NCBI GenBank assembly: GCA_001574975.1
Contig: KQ965848.1
Location: forward strand, 82,297 to 146,296
Length of the DNA: 64,000 bases
From: Gonapodya prolifera JEL478
Lineage: Eukaryota > Monoblepharomycota > Monoblepharidomycetes > Monoblepharidales > Gonapodyaceae
Direction: 5' to 3'
Shown here: in pieces, positions 40,839 to 52,289 of the stretch
How the letters are laid out: the number at the start of each line of letters is the position of its first letter
Numbering within the stretch: the stretch's first letter is position 1
The notes under the pieces: model-generated
Databases searched by the model: none
Told to the model about the DNA's origin: nothing
What the model saw: only the letters and a program-made list of their open reading frames with translations
Made by a program: the position numbers and the translations under genes

Positions 40839-43800
40839 CTATTTATGCAATGTACGTTTATGCATCATTGATAGATTGAGGAATCGAAGTCGCTTCTTTC
40901 TCACCGAATGTGTAAGGAACTTGGGAACACTCATTGATGCAATTTTTTGAGTCCATGTTTCCAGTGAATTGTTGTCCAAGTATTCACGAATGGATGCTAA
41001 GAAGTTATCTCTGGATTTTTGTAAGAACATCTCTGCGCGCCGAAGTTCAGAGAGGAGCGCATCGGATGGTTTTAGGGCTGCCGAAGTGGATTGGAGTGTT
41101 TCGATTGTTCTTCGGGCGTACGTTATTGTCTGCGTTGATGCGCTGGAATTCAAAAGTATGAACAGTACGTGCGCCAGGAGCCGACATACCTCCACGAGTG
41201 CAAAAAAATCGTTCCATGTCGATGCAGGAATCCAAGCTCCAGTTTGGATTTTGTCGCAGTTTGCTTAACAGCGGATGAAACGTAAGTAGTGGGTGGGCGC
41301 TCGTGCATCAACGGCGGTGCAACAAATCTACCTCTTTCCGCTATTTTGGGTAGTAACAGTCGAATATTCTCGTGGATATCCTCAAAAGACTTTTCAGGCT
41401 CCTCTATGACAGATGCCACAATTTTGGCAAAAGTCGAAAATAGTTCCAGAGATTGGCGCTCTCCAACAGTCATGTTCGGTTGAACGCTTTCGGCATCATC
41501 GTTGAGCACCGCATCCAGTCCCTTAAGTTGCTCCTTCCAACTACGTATCGTCTTCGTGTCACCTAGCAACTTGAAAACATTTTGGCAATATGAAAAGGCA
41601 CTGGCCCATCGAACCTAATGTTAAAGAATGACACCTCGTAGTGTGTGCTCCGGAATTTGGTTAGCCGGTGCACTCACTGATTGTCGCGGAAGAGGCTGTG
41701 TGATGGCTTCGACGGTATTGCTGTCACTCGACCATGTAGAGAAGATTGAGAAATCCCGATTGTCGGATACGTCATCATTTATCGTGAGACTGGTCGTTTC
41801 GATATTGGATGGAACTTGGCTCAAACTGGGGTCCAAGATGCCAACCTGACTGAGGATCCGCTGTCGCTGCACGCTGTGCAACTCTCGCTGCAATGAAAGG
41901 CGGAGCCTGGCGTCAAAGGTCATAAACTCTTGTATCTGTGGGACAACAGAATCTACATGGTATGAACTTCGACGCACGCGGCAGTTAAGGAACCTCACCT
42001 TTGAGTAGGAGCCATGCATATACGCTTTCACAATGCTTTCCATCGCCTAAAGGGGTAAAGAACCATCAATTGTGCGTCAGGACAAGCAAAATCTGACAAT
42101 AACATCTTGCTTTCCAACGCGGTAAAAGTGCGACACCTTTTTCACAAATAGAATGAAACGCTGTAGATTGTGAAAACCAGTCGTATCAATCCATTCAGTT
42201 AAGACGTAACCTTGATTTCATAAAGGGAAGAAATGGAGTTTGAACCTTCGCAGATTGCCCACAACCACATACTCAGAGTATCGAACTGAATGTTCCGGAT
42301 AGAGAGACTCTCAAAAACTTCAAATGCAAGGTCAGATACGCCTGCGCGGAGCAGTATTACGTCAGCGTCAAACAGTACGGTTCTTAATCGCTAAGATAAT
42401 TCGTTTCTCACTCACCAAGAATAACGTAAAAACGTATCTGCAGCAGCTTAAACTGAAAATTTGATTTGCTACGGCTTACAGCGTACTGAAGAAGAGCAGC
42501 GGAGAAAAAGATGTAATTGTGGTCGCCTGGTTTCCGAAATCATGTCTGAAGGATCAATGAAATCGATCAGGAACTTTCCGGTATAATCACCTGTTTCCCC
42601 GTAATTGTCAACAAGAAGATGAACGGCGAGCAGAGCAAAGTCGTCTCCGTATTGCTGCTCGGTTTCCTTGAGTTCAGTGCCTTCCCGCATTGGGTGTGTA
42701 GGTCAGTCGGGCTTCGTGGAGTCAAAGAACAAGCTCTCACCGAAAGGTAGCGATTTTTCGTACAAGGATACAAGGAAGTTGACTTCTTCAATCCGCATTT
42801 CCGGGGTCAGCTGTTGAGGGTAGCCCACAGTTCGTCGCAGCTTCTCAAAGTTCACTCGTTGTTGAATGCTCTTGGAGCGTCGAAGGTCAGTGCAAAATAA
42901 GCGAGATCTGTAAGTTCGAAGAAGGTGATACGGCATCCGAATGTCGCAGATACTGCACCGTAGCTGACAGAAAATCGTCAGAGTGGAGCTCTCTAATCTC
43001 ATCAAGGAAACGGATCCCCGACTCGTGGGTCATCGCCAAGATATATTTCCTGAGATCCTCGTAGCAAGAGTACTTGGAAGAAAATCTTGCATAATAAGAT
43101 TTGAGTGTCGACCTGAAGGCATCTATGGAGTACACGCTACTATCTTCGTGACTGATCACAGATAGCACGTTTCCCAGCCACTCACCAGCCTCCACTCCGT
43201 GTGTTCTACTGTCTAGCTCTAGTTGGGCCAGAAATGGTCCCCTTTGTGGCCGAGCAGACGAAATCTCGGCGTCTTGCAAAACGCGAATGATTTTGGCTGT
43301 GCTTTCTAGATAGGCCCTGGCGAAAGCTGGGTGAGCAGCAAAGTCTCCCGGAAAAGGCAGGCCTTATCTGTAACACCGAGACTCACTCTTTTCGGCCGTC
43401 TGAGGACTTGTCGATGGCTCGAAAAATACTCTCGTAGGCGTTCCAAAGGTCTGCCCGGCTAGCAACAAGGTGAGCCCACAGCAATTTTGGACTCGATGAA
43501 ATCTTTGTAATCATTGTGCTCACCCTTCACTTTGAATCACCGATTGAGCGAGTTCCACAACTTCGCTCGACCGTTCGAGTTTCTCCAGAAGCTCGAGCAT
43601 CCAAAGTTGGTGTTCGATTTCCCGCTTCATGCATTTCTTCCCCAGCGGGCCTGAAACGATCGTGTACGCTTCGGTGGTTTTACCTTGATCCAAAAGTATG
43701 GAAACGTAGACAAAGAGCTGATACCCAGGGCAATTCCAAAGGTTCATGGTGGTTAACTCGGTATGAGAATTGAAGGTGGGGGAACACGAACCTCGTCATA

Positions 43801-44614
43801 CGTTTCCAATTTTCCATCAGCAGCAGCTTTGGCGATCATTTTCTCTGCGAGTGGATAGAAAATATTTGTTTTGTCGTCCCGATTCTCCCGTGCCTGTGGA
43901 CAATAAATTTTAGAGATGCAGTTCAACATAAACAAGTTCTGGTGGGCAAAACCAGATACCTGCAGCAACAGCGACATAACAATCCACATGAAGTATCGAC
44001 TACGAGTGAATCGTTTGCTCAGCTTCATTGCGACCTCAAGAACATGTGCAATTGTTGGAACAATAAACCACAAAAGCTGATCGTATTTTCGAAACATACC
44101 TGCTGCTGAAGTTTAAGATCACGGTTTGCGACGACGGATCCAAAGTACTCTTCCGCGCGGTCTTCGTCCCGTGGTGCCACATTGTATGCGGCCTCGTGGA
44201 CAGAAACCAAAGCTCTGGCTACCACAAGGAAACGGAACCTTTCTGAGGCATCAAGAGGCCTGGGTGTCGTCCAATTACGACTCACTGTCATCCAGTTCAC
44301 GATGTACCAAAGTCAGGGCGTGTAACGTGTCGCTGTCACCCGCTACTCCGGGGATTCGAAGGACTGAGTCCGCCTCGGCTTTGGCATCTTCAATCTTGCC
44401 CAGTTTTGCGAGCACCAATGCCCTAAGAGCGTGAAATATTGGCAAGTCTGACTTCTTCAGGTGCTTGTTGACCGTTTGCAATGCATGCTTATTATTCTTT
44501 GACTCTAGAGCCTCTGTTTGGTGAGATGGAAGGTGAGATGGCTCACCAGAGTCCCAGCGCACTGTGAATCCCACCATAGACCGCCCTGATGCGGTGCTCG
44601 TTCGGGTCTGGCAT
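40839..44614 (-). CDS. NAA25: NatB auxiliary subunit NAA25 / MDM20
   Basis: TPR-repeat scaffold of the N-terminal acetyltransferase B complex, which positions catalytic NAA20 at the ribosome to acetylate Met-Asp/Glu/Asn N-termini. ATG at 44614 (MPDPNEHRIRAVYGGIHSAL). The first TPRs are clear: ESKNNKHALQTVNKHLKKSD, LRALVLAKLGKIEDAKAEAD, TLHALTLVHREL. Then the family's mid-region: LSKRFTRSRYFMWIVMSLLL, NIFYPLAEKMIAKAAADGKL, YVSILLDQGKTTEAYTIVSG. Later helical parts include KRGPFLAQLEL-like and YGDDFALLAVHLLVDNYGET. About 12-15 exons, roughly 900 residues, as in the family. The C-terminal end (40839-41170) is the least certain. Confidence 0.8.
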
Positions 44615-44693
44615 TCTCTCGAGAAAGGTGAAGAAGTGTGCTGCGGCCGACCACGGCTTGCTGTTTGAATCGCAAGTCGCTGAACCGGAGACA

Positions 44694-46968
44694 ATGGCAG
44701 ACGACGATGTGTCCTCAGAAGACATTCTCCAGTTCTGTGAGTTTGCGTGCTCCCTTTTCCCCACAATGCAACGCCGACGTTTCCATTTGTGGTCACGCAC
44801 CTTCTACACTCCTGAATGAAGGCGAAATGGCAGGATGCGATCCAGAAATTGCCGCAAGCTACTTGAAGGTATGCTGCCTGTGCCGTGTGCGGTCATTAAC
44901 TGCCGGCTTATCCTCTCAATGCTGGATCCTACAAAGGTTTCCAACAATGACCTCGAACGCGCACTGGGTCTCTTCTTCGAGACAGGAGGTGCCCCGCTCG
45001 ATGTGCCCCCAAGCTCCTCGTCTCACGCTCCTGACTTACCGGGCCTTGAAGACGACAACCCATACTCTGCGCTTCCCGAACCGGACTCGGGAGCTCGCTC
45101 TCGAAGAAACGACGGCGAGGATGTTAGAGCTCCCATTGCGAGAACCATGGATACGTTGGTGGGAGGTGGTGGACCGTACGGGATGCCAATGCCGCCCGTG
45201 TACGGGGTGGGCCGTGGTACTGGCAGTGAGTGCTCGTGTTCACGTTGAACCAGTGATGTTTCACTTACCTCCTGATAGGCGGGAGTTCATATCCGATTAT
45301 AGGCAACGCCGTGCCCGAAGCTTTTAGAGATTTTGAGTGGGAGGCTGGTGGAAGAAGTGAGTGACAGGTAACGGGATCACCTGATCGTCACGAGGCCGAC
45401 AATCTTCAACCTGGTTTCACACAACCAGGCTCCGGCGCGGGGGAAGACAGCAGACGAGACCGGCTCGCCGATCTTTTCAAGCCGCCGACGGATATCATGT
45501 TCCCAGGAGAGTTCGACGCTGTGAGTGGGGTAGATGCAGAAGGAGCGGCATTCACCAAGTGTGCCAACTCGACCCACCCTACCAACCTTCCAGGGCAGGC
45601 TCGTCGCGCAGCAGAAGGCCAAGTGGATCCTCGTTAATATTCAAGATCCCACAGATTTTCAATGCCAAGTCCTTAATCGAGGTCCGTGACTTGAGTCAGT
45701 GACTTTCGCACCGAGTCGGACATGCGTGACTCACTCCCGGCCTGAAAATTGTTTGCAGATATCTGGAGCAGCCCAGGTGAGATCGATTTCGAGTCAATCC
45801 AGCTCTCATGTACATCTGGCCGTGAACATGCCGCAATCACTACAGCCGTGAAAGAAGCCATCAAGGAGAACTTCATCTTCATGCAATTCGGTAGCGCAAG
45901 TCAAGAGGGACAAAAGTATACCCATTTCTACAAGGCTTACCGGTTTCCGCATGTGGCCATTATCGACCCTCGGACAGGTAGGGCGAATGGTGCTGTTGAA
46001 GCTTGAAGAAAGTCTTTTATGTGCCTGGTTTTGGCATTCACAGGTGAGAAGGTGGTGGAGTTGAAAAGGCTAGAGGAAGCGGCGGATTTCGTGTTGGAGC
46101 GTGAGTTGGGTACATGATTTCGCTTCTTCTCAACGCTCATGGATGAAAATCAAAAGTTTACGAATTTACCGACAATCACTCACTTATGGACTTCAAGAGG
46201 AAACCAGCCACTCCAGACCAGGGCGCCAAGGACAAGAAGGTAACCAAGGTATGTCGATACTGGTCAGTCAAATAGAGCCCTAACAGCACTTAAAATTATA
46301 GAAGAAGCTCGTTTCGGAAATGAGCGAGGAGGAGCAACTGTTGGCAGCTATGCAAGCCTCCCTTGGAAACGGAGATTCGGGCCAGGGAAGCGTTTCGGAT
46401 GTGGTTGATGTTGATGCGGACATGGATGAAGTGGTTCCTGAGCCGCGTAAGTGCATCAAGAGTACCTTTGTGGAAGGAATTGTGGCGTATCGCTGAACTG
46501 GTTGTCGCAGCATCTCTGTCCGTGTTCGCTCGCATAGCGAGTGTCGAACACCCAGACCCGCCTGACGGCAAGGACACCACAAGAGTGCAGATCCGGTTAC
46601 CTGGTGAGAACATACCCCAGTCGACTGTCTCATGCCACACATAATTTCTGACCTGGCACCTCTGGCCACGCTTTAGATGGCGGGCGAGTTGTGAAGAGAG
46701 TACGAAAGGCGGACCCAGTGCGGTATCTGTTCGAGCACGTCAAGGCGACGATTGCAGGGGCGAGCGACAAGGAGTTCGAGGTGGGTCGTTCGAGTTGGCC
46801 GCCTTGTTGCAGAAATACAGTGAATTTACCGAACCTTTCCTCGGACTTGGTGATAACGTTCTGCTAAAGCTGGTTTCTCCAACACGGCAGTCGCTGATTG
46901 ATTTCCTAAGCTCGACGATAACCGAGGCCAAGTTGGAGGGTGCTGCAATAATGCTGACTTTTACATAA
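44694..46968 (+). CDS. UBA-UAS-UIM-UBX protein of the UBXN7/UBX5 type
   Basis: Adaptor that links ubiquitylated substrates and cullin ligases to the Cdc48/p97 ATPase. ATG at 44694 (MADDDVSSEDILQF). About ten small exons. Order: UBA-like helices (ASYLK, NNDLERALGLFFETGGAPLD), disordered linker with Gly/Pro-rich segment, UAS thioredoxin-like domain (LFKPPTDIMFPGEFDA, KWILVNIQDPTDFQCQVLNR, FIFMQFGSASQEG, FPHVAIIDPRTGE), UIM (MSEEEQLLAAMQASLG) and UBX (TTRVQIRLPDGGRVVKRVRK, DPVRYLFEHVKAT, ending LEGAAIMLTFT). The pattern is complete. The canonical FPR loop of the UBX domain is not obvious in my reading. Confidence 0.88.
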
Positions 46969-47255
46969 TGAGCATCTATCAATCCAGTGTGAGAGTTTCC
47001 TTACAAAGATGACAGGGGCTGCCGCGATTGTAGCAAATACTTTCAATTAGATTAATGAAGTGCTGTGCGAAGGTCGAGCGAGAGTTGGAAGACAACGTCG
47101 CGTCTCGGAAGCGAGCAGTTTGTACCGCTGGGAAATAAGAGTATTTATTGGGCATGTGGGAGCTCTACATAATGTTCTTCGTTTCATGATGTGATTTGAG
47201 GTGAGGCGGCCTCTTTGGCATCAACCCATCAACTGTACTCTATAACAAGATTCCG

Positions 47256-50038
47256 ATGGCCGGTGTGGACCCGGAAGAAATCTACGTCAAGCAGGAGCGA
47301 ATTGGCAAAGGCATGTGATCGTTCCTCGCCTTGGACCTCATCTTCGTCTCCTCCAACAACAAACCGTCACCTGCACCATTCCACCTCGGGCATTTGTGAT
47401 GCCGCCTTGTAACCATCGCAATCCCACAATCGCTGGTCATACTGTGATCACTCCGCTCTGCTCGACCTATGCGCATGGCGTTCCCCCTTCTCGCCACACG
47501 GACTATCTCCGCATCTCGCTTTCATTCAAAGGATCCTTTGGGGAAGTGTTCAAAGGATATGACAAACGGACCAAGCAGTCTGTCGCCATAAAGACCATCG
47601 ATTTGGAAGCGGCGGAGGACGAGATTGACGACATTCAACAGGTAAATTCATTGCGATGACCCTCGGAGCTGCTCATGCGGTATGTCTACGCCCGCTCGAG
47701 GACGTTGGACGGTAGTAACACAATATAGAAGTTGTGTTGCGACATCAACCAATCGGCAAGACTTCTGATAACGACCTCGTGCCATATGAAGGAAATTTCG
47801 ATCCTCCAACAACTAGATTCACCTACCATAACCCGCTACTACGGCTCCTACATTAAAGGCAATGCTCTTTGGATCGTGATGGAATATGTGAGTCTTGTCA
47901 TTTTGCACTTCGGCTGATCAGATTTGTCATTTCGTCCAACTATCATCATTGAACGTTCATTGCACACCCTTTGTATTCTCGTGATTAGTGCTCCGGAGGA
48001 TCGTGTTTAGACCTGGTGAGATCGTTGCTTGCAGTGTTGAGTGTTCTGATTCGGCGCTGAACGCTGTCCATTCCTTCATCGAAACCTGCAACGTGCATCT
48101 TAGATGCGGCCGACGGGATGCTTCGAGGAACTCTTTGTCGCTATAATACTCCGCGAGATCTTGCGTGGTCTGGAATACCTGCATGCACAGAGAAAGCTGC
48201 ATCGGGATATCAAAGCTGCAAATAGTGAGCTCGTAGTTGGGATGTACCATTTCTTCGTCTTTGTCTGAGATATGCCTCAGTCCTTCTCACGGGATCGGGG
48301 GACGTCAGATTGGCTGACTTTGGAGTGAGCGGCCAGCTTACAGCAACCATGACCAAGAAGAACACATTCGTTGGAACTCCTTACTGGATGGCTCCAGAGG
48401 TTATCAAACAGTCTGGCTATGACGCGAAAGCTGATATATGGTCTCTAGGTATTACGGCTATTGAGATGGCCAAGGGGGAGCCCCCGTATGCGGACACTCA
48501 GTGGGTGGCCGTGCTGTTTCCCTTGCTTTTCTGTGACCCTTCACACCACTTGCTGTCAGTCCAATGCGTGTTCTGTTTTTGATTCCAAAGAGTGAGCCTC
48601 CAACGCTCGAGGGGAATTTCTCGAAGGCGTTTAAGGAGTTTGTGTCCTTGTGTCTTCAAAAGGATCCCGCCCAGGTATGAGTGCAGTCTACGTTGAACTT
48701 GGCGCGTACGGTCCTGAATTGGAGGCTCTCTTTCCAGCGACCGTCTGCCTCTGACCTCTTAAAGCACCGATTCATCAAAACCGCTAAAAAGACTTCATAC
48801 CTCACAGAACTGATAGACCGTCATGAAGCATGGCTCAGTGAGCAAGATCGGGACGAAGAAGACGAGGACAGTGAAGACGGGTGGTGAGTGGTTTACTGTT
48901 GAGGTGGGCTAAGTCTCCAAATAATTAAGATTTGCAAAAGTCGTGAATCCGAGGATGGCAGCGATACTCCTTGGGACTTTGGAACGGTTAAAGGAGGAGG
49001 AGGAGGAGGGGGGGGGGGAACTTTTCGCGCAGAGTCTCAGAAGCCTTTAAAGCCGTCCCCGAAGCGAGAACAGGGTTCGACTACTGGAACCATAAAACAA
49101 CCTTCAGAACCAGCCAAATCCTCTCAAAGGCTCGCATCAATGAAAGCAGGGGACTCGTCTACGCGTGCGGATACTGCTACGGAAGTGGGAACAGTGAAGC
49201 ATCCCCCGAATGAACCTGCACGACCAGTCGTGGTGCCGTTTGTGAGACCGGAGACTTCAACTTCGGAGAAGGGCAAAATAGAGGTCGGAACCGTGCGAGG
49301 AGCCCCACCACAACCTGCGCGACCAAGTACAGCCCAGTCCCCGAAAACGGAAATGACAACTCAGGTGGACTCTGTGGCGAAAGTTACTACTTCTGTGTCG
49401 CCTCAACCAGCCCGGACCCAGAACCAAGCTTCCAACCCACGAGTGGAACTGGAAAATCGATTGTCAACAAATGAGGTCTCCAAAGTGGGTACAATGAAGG
49501 CGCCATCTGTGAATGCACCTGTAGTCCCCGTGAGCCCGCAAGTACCAGAAAGGCAAGCCCCGGTGCAAGGAGGCTCACATCCCTCAACAACCACGACACG
49601 AAATGATGAGGACTCTGTAAGGCCCAAAAAATTTGTGTCAGAGGATTCCTTTTCGAAAGTGGATACGGACGTTGGAAAGAAGAGCTCTGCTCCTTCGTCT
49701 AGACCACCCACGCAAGTGCACCCCTCTACTGCTCCTTCTGTAACTATCAGTACCGAAGTTCGAGGGGCATCTAGTCCGCCTCCTCTCCCTGTCAATTACA
49801 TTGACGCGGTCTTTCGACCATCTTTGCAAGGGGTGAGTCCCGATTATCTTTGCGACGTTCGGGAACATGTGACTATCCTCTCGAATTGATTCAACAGATG
49901 GTCGCGAAAGGACCCGTGCCGGCGTCGAGTGACGCCGTTCGAGAAGTTCTGGGGGGCCTTGAAAAACTCGAAATAGCTCAACCGGGGTTCTCGAAACGGC
50001 TACTCGATGAACTAACACTAAGATATGAGACCGTATAG
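47256..50038 (+). CDS. GCK-III / Sps1-type Ste20 kinase
   Basis: Germinal-centre kinase of the MST3/MST4/Nak1/Kic1 group, acting in polarity, septation and stress signalling. ATG at 47256: [16 protein letters not shown], then across the first intron [20 protein letters not shown]. Catalytic loop HRDIKAAN, activation segment [20 protein letters not shown] with [21 protein letters not shown]-lobe [18 protein letters not shown] and [19 protein letters not shown], all closely matching GCK-III. Exon 1 is followed by a GC-AG intron (donor AAAG|GCATGT at about 47309). A long Pro/Thr/Val-rich linker (48900-49800, including a run of nine G in the DNA) precedes the conserved C-terminal helix bundle ([20 protein letters not shown]). 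The subdomains around 47990-48120 are fragmented, so exon borders there are uncertain. Confidence 0.85.
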
Positions 50039-50102
50039 TTTTCTTTTATGTTATGTACTCTTGGGCGGCGAGCTGTGCTCCAGCTTTACATATTTTCGCT
50101 GA

Positions 50103-51564
50103 ATGACCACTCAAGACCACGACTTGGAAAACTTGGAGCCACCCCTGAAGAAGTAAGCTCGCTAGCGTACTTGCCTTGTTTCGATCTACTGAATCGTTGG
50201 CCCGTGACAGACATCGGACGACGGTCACCTATTCCGCACGACAACGTCCCCGCCAATCCATTTCATCACAACATGGGTCAGATCCTCAAGCCTCTGTGTC
50301 ATCGCGGTCCAATGACCGAGACCTATGTGGCATCTTTGCGGAGGATCGTTCGAATCAAACCGTTGAGTTGAACGGTGCACCAACGACCACAATGGCGTCG
50401 ATGCCAGCTGCACCACATCGTGTTAGGGAAATCGAGGGCACAAGTGGTCTGGAGTCGCCAAGAGCCACCTTAAGCGCAGTCTCGCAGGCTCGACGGCCTT
50501 TGAAACAGAGTCGCCTCACTTTCGGTCAAAGTTCTGTTCGCAAATGTTCAGTATGCGGCATGGAATTTTCAAGGATTCATGAAGAGGATAGTAAAATCCA
50601 CAAAAAGTATCACGCGTCGGTGACGGACGGTGTTGAGTTCCAGGTGCGCTCACCACGGCAAGTTCTGAAGGATGTTGGATCCCAAACATACATCTATCAT
50701 CCCCGCGCCGAAAGTTGTCCAAAAATTGTCGGAAAATAACCTCGTTCTCAGATGGGCACATCGTGATGGTCACATCCGATTCCACCGTTCAGGAGAGATT
50801 GAAGGTGGGTTGTGTTCCAATGACAAACCGCGACTGGAGTATCTGATCGGTCAATATAACGACAAACCAAAATTGGGGTCCTGATTATGTGAACGAAAGG
50901 CTGAAGAAGCTCTCCGCGTCGCAAACCGAGAACTTGGATCTATTGATGCAGGATGTCTCACGCCCGAACAAAAGGTGCGAGCTGACGAATCCCCAAGTAC
51001 TGCGTTGATGGCCCAGAACAATACTTACAGAGTTGCTATGATGAAGGTGTTTCTCTATGTCAATAATCGGAACCATATAGCTGGAGTAGTGCTCGCAGAG
51101 GCACTTTCCAAGGCCTACGAGGTCGTACCATCATCGCTGGCTGACGACGAAGCATCTTTCTCGGTTGTGTCGGTAAATGGGTCGGAAAGGTCGGACCAAC
51201 TCGTTTGTAGGTGAGCCCCCCCAAAATATCTCTTGATTGTAATGTACTGTATCGTGATCCCAACTCTTCTTTCAGAAAGACTCCAGTTGACTGTAACAGT
51301 GGTATTAGTCGTATCTGGGTTCACCACAAAGCAAGACGAAAGGGTATTGCAATGAAGTTGCTGGAAGCAGTTTGGTAAGTCAAAAACACGAAACTTTTGC
51401 ATACGAATTCACTCAATTTCACTTGCCATGCAAGTTGTCACTTCGCATTTGGTGTCGTGATCAATTCTTCGCGAATCGCCTTCTCCCAACCGACGACGAG
51501 TGGTCGTCAGTTGGCGGAGCGCTTTACAGGCCGCAGGAACTTTCTGGTTTACCTGGACACTTGA
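50103..51564 (+). CDS. ECO1: Cohesin acetyltransferase ECO1
   Basis: Acetylates SMC3 during S phase to establish sister-chromatid cohesion. ATG at 50103 (MTTQDHDLENLEPPLKK); about six exons. Order: disordered basic N-terminus, PIP-box-like KQSRLTFG, the C2H2 zinc finger CSVCGMEFSRIHEEDSKIHK, GHIVMVTSDS, the GNAT fold (KVFLYVNNRNHIAGVVLAEA, DCNSGISRIWVHHKARRKGI) and the signature C-terminus FGVVINSSRIAFSQPTTSGR ending NFLVYLDT at 51564. The acetyl-CoA loop RRKGIAMKLLE is intact. Internal joins at 50650-51000 are approximate. Confidence 0.88.
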
Positions 51565-52289
51565 TTGACGTCTCACTGCTCATGTTGAAATGCATAAGTA
51601 TGCCAGAATATTATGCTGTTTTGTGTTTGCAATCGAGTAATTCATCTGTGACACCAAACTGATTTTTCGTCGGGAACTGAATTGAACTGCACCCCGTAAC
51701 TACTTTCTGCAACAAGCTTGTACAGAAAAAGCCGAAGCTTCGGCGGGGGTTGCAGAACTGTTTTTTGCGGCGTCGGCAAAACTACCGGCTAACCTGGAGT
51801 TCCAAACTCTTCTTCCAACGAAGTTTGAGGAATCGCACACGCTTGTTTTTTCCAATAGAGGAAAGCGGATGAGCCCATCATAATGCAGCACTGCACTATT
51901 CAACAACCGGAAGGATCAGTTCCATGTTCGAGGTCCCCGTTTTTCAAGCCAACGACAAAAGCCATCCGGACCCCATGTCTGAGATTCATCTGAAAAATGG
52001 TAAGCTCGGGTGTCGGCGGTGTGTTTTTAGGGTCTTTCATATGCCGTTTGGGGGCTGTGCCGACATGGCCTCTGTATATTATTCACCTTGCGGTGCTCCC
52101 TGCAGCCACCTCACCTCACTTTAACTTTTGCCTGGGTTTTTCCTGCGATTTCATCTACCATCTGAGCGATACGGTTGAGAAGCGGTTGTACAGGATCACT
52201 TGGAAGTGGTGTGTGTGTACACCTTTCCAGATCCGCCACCGCTTTGGGCTTTGACTTTCCTTGCAATTTCACCGCGAAAAGTCCACACA
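51565..52289. other. Intergenic, no gene supported
   Basis: Short open frames on both strands without signature. The last 150 nt are T-rich and probably hold the promoter of the protease gene. Confidence 0.35.
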
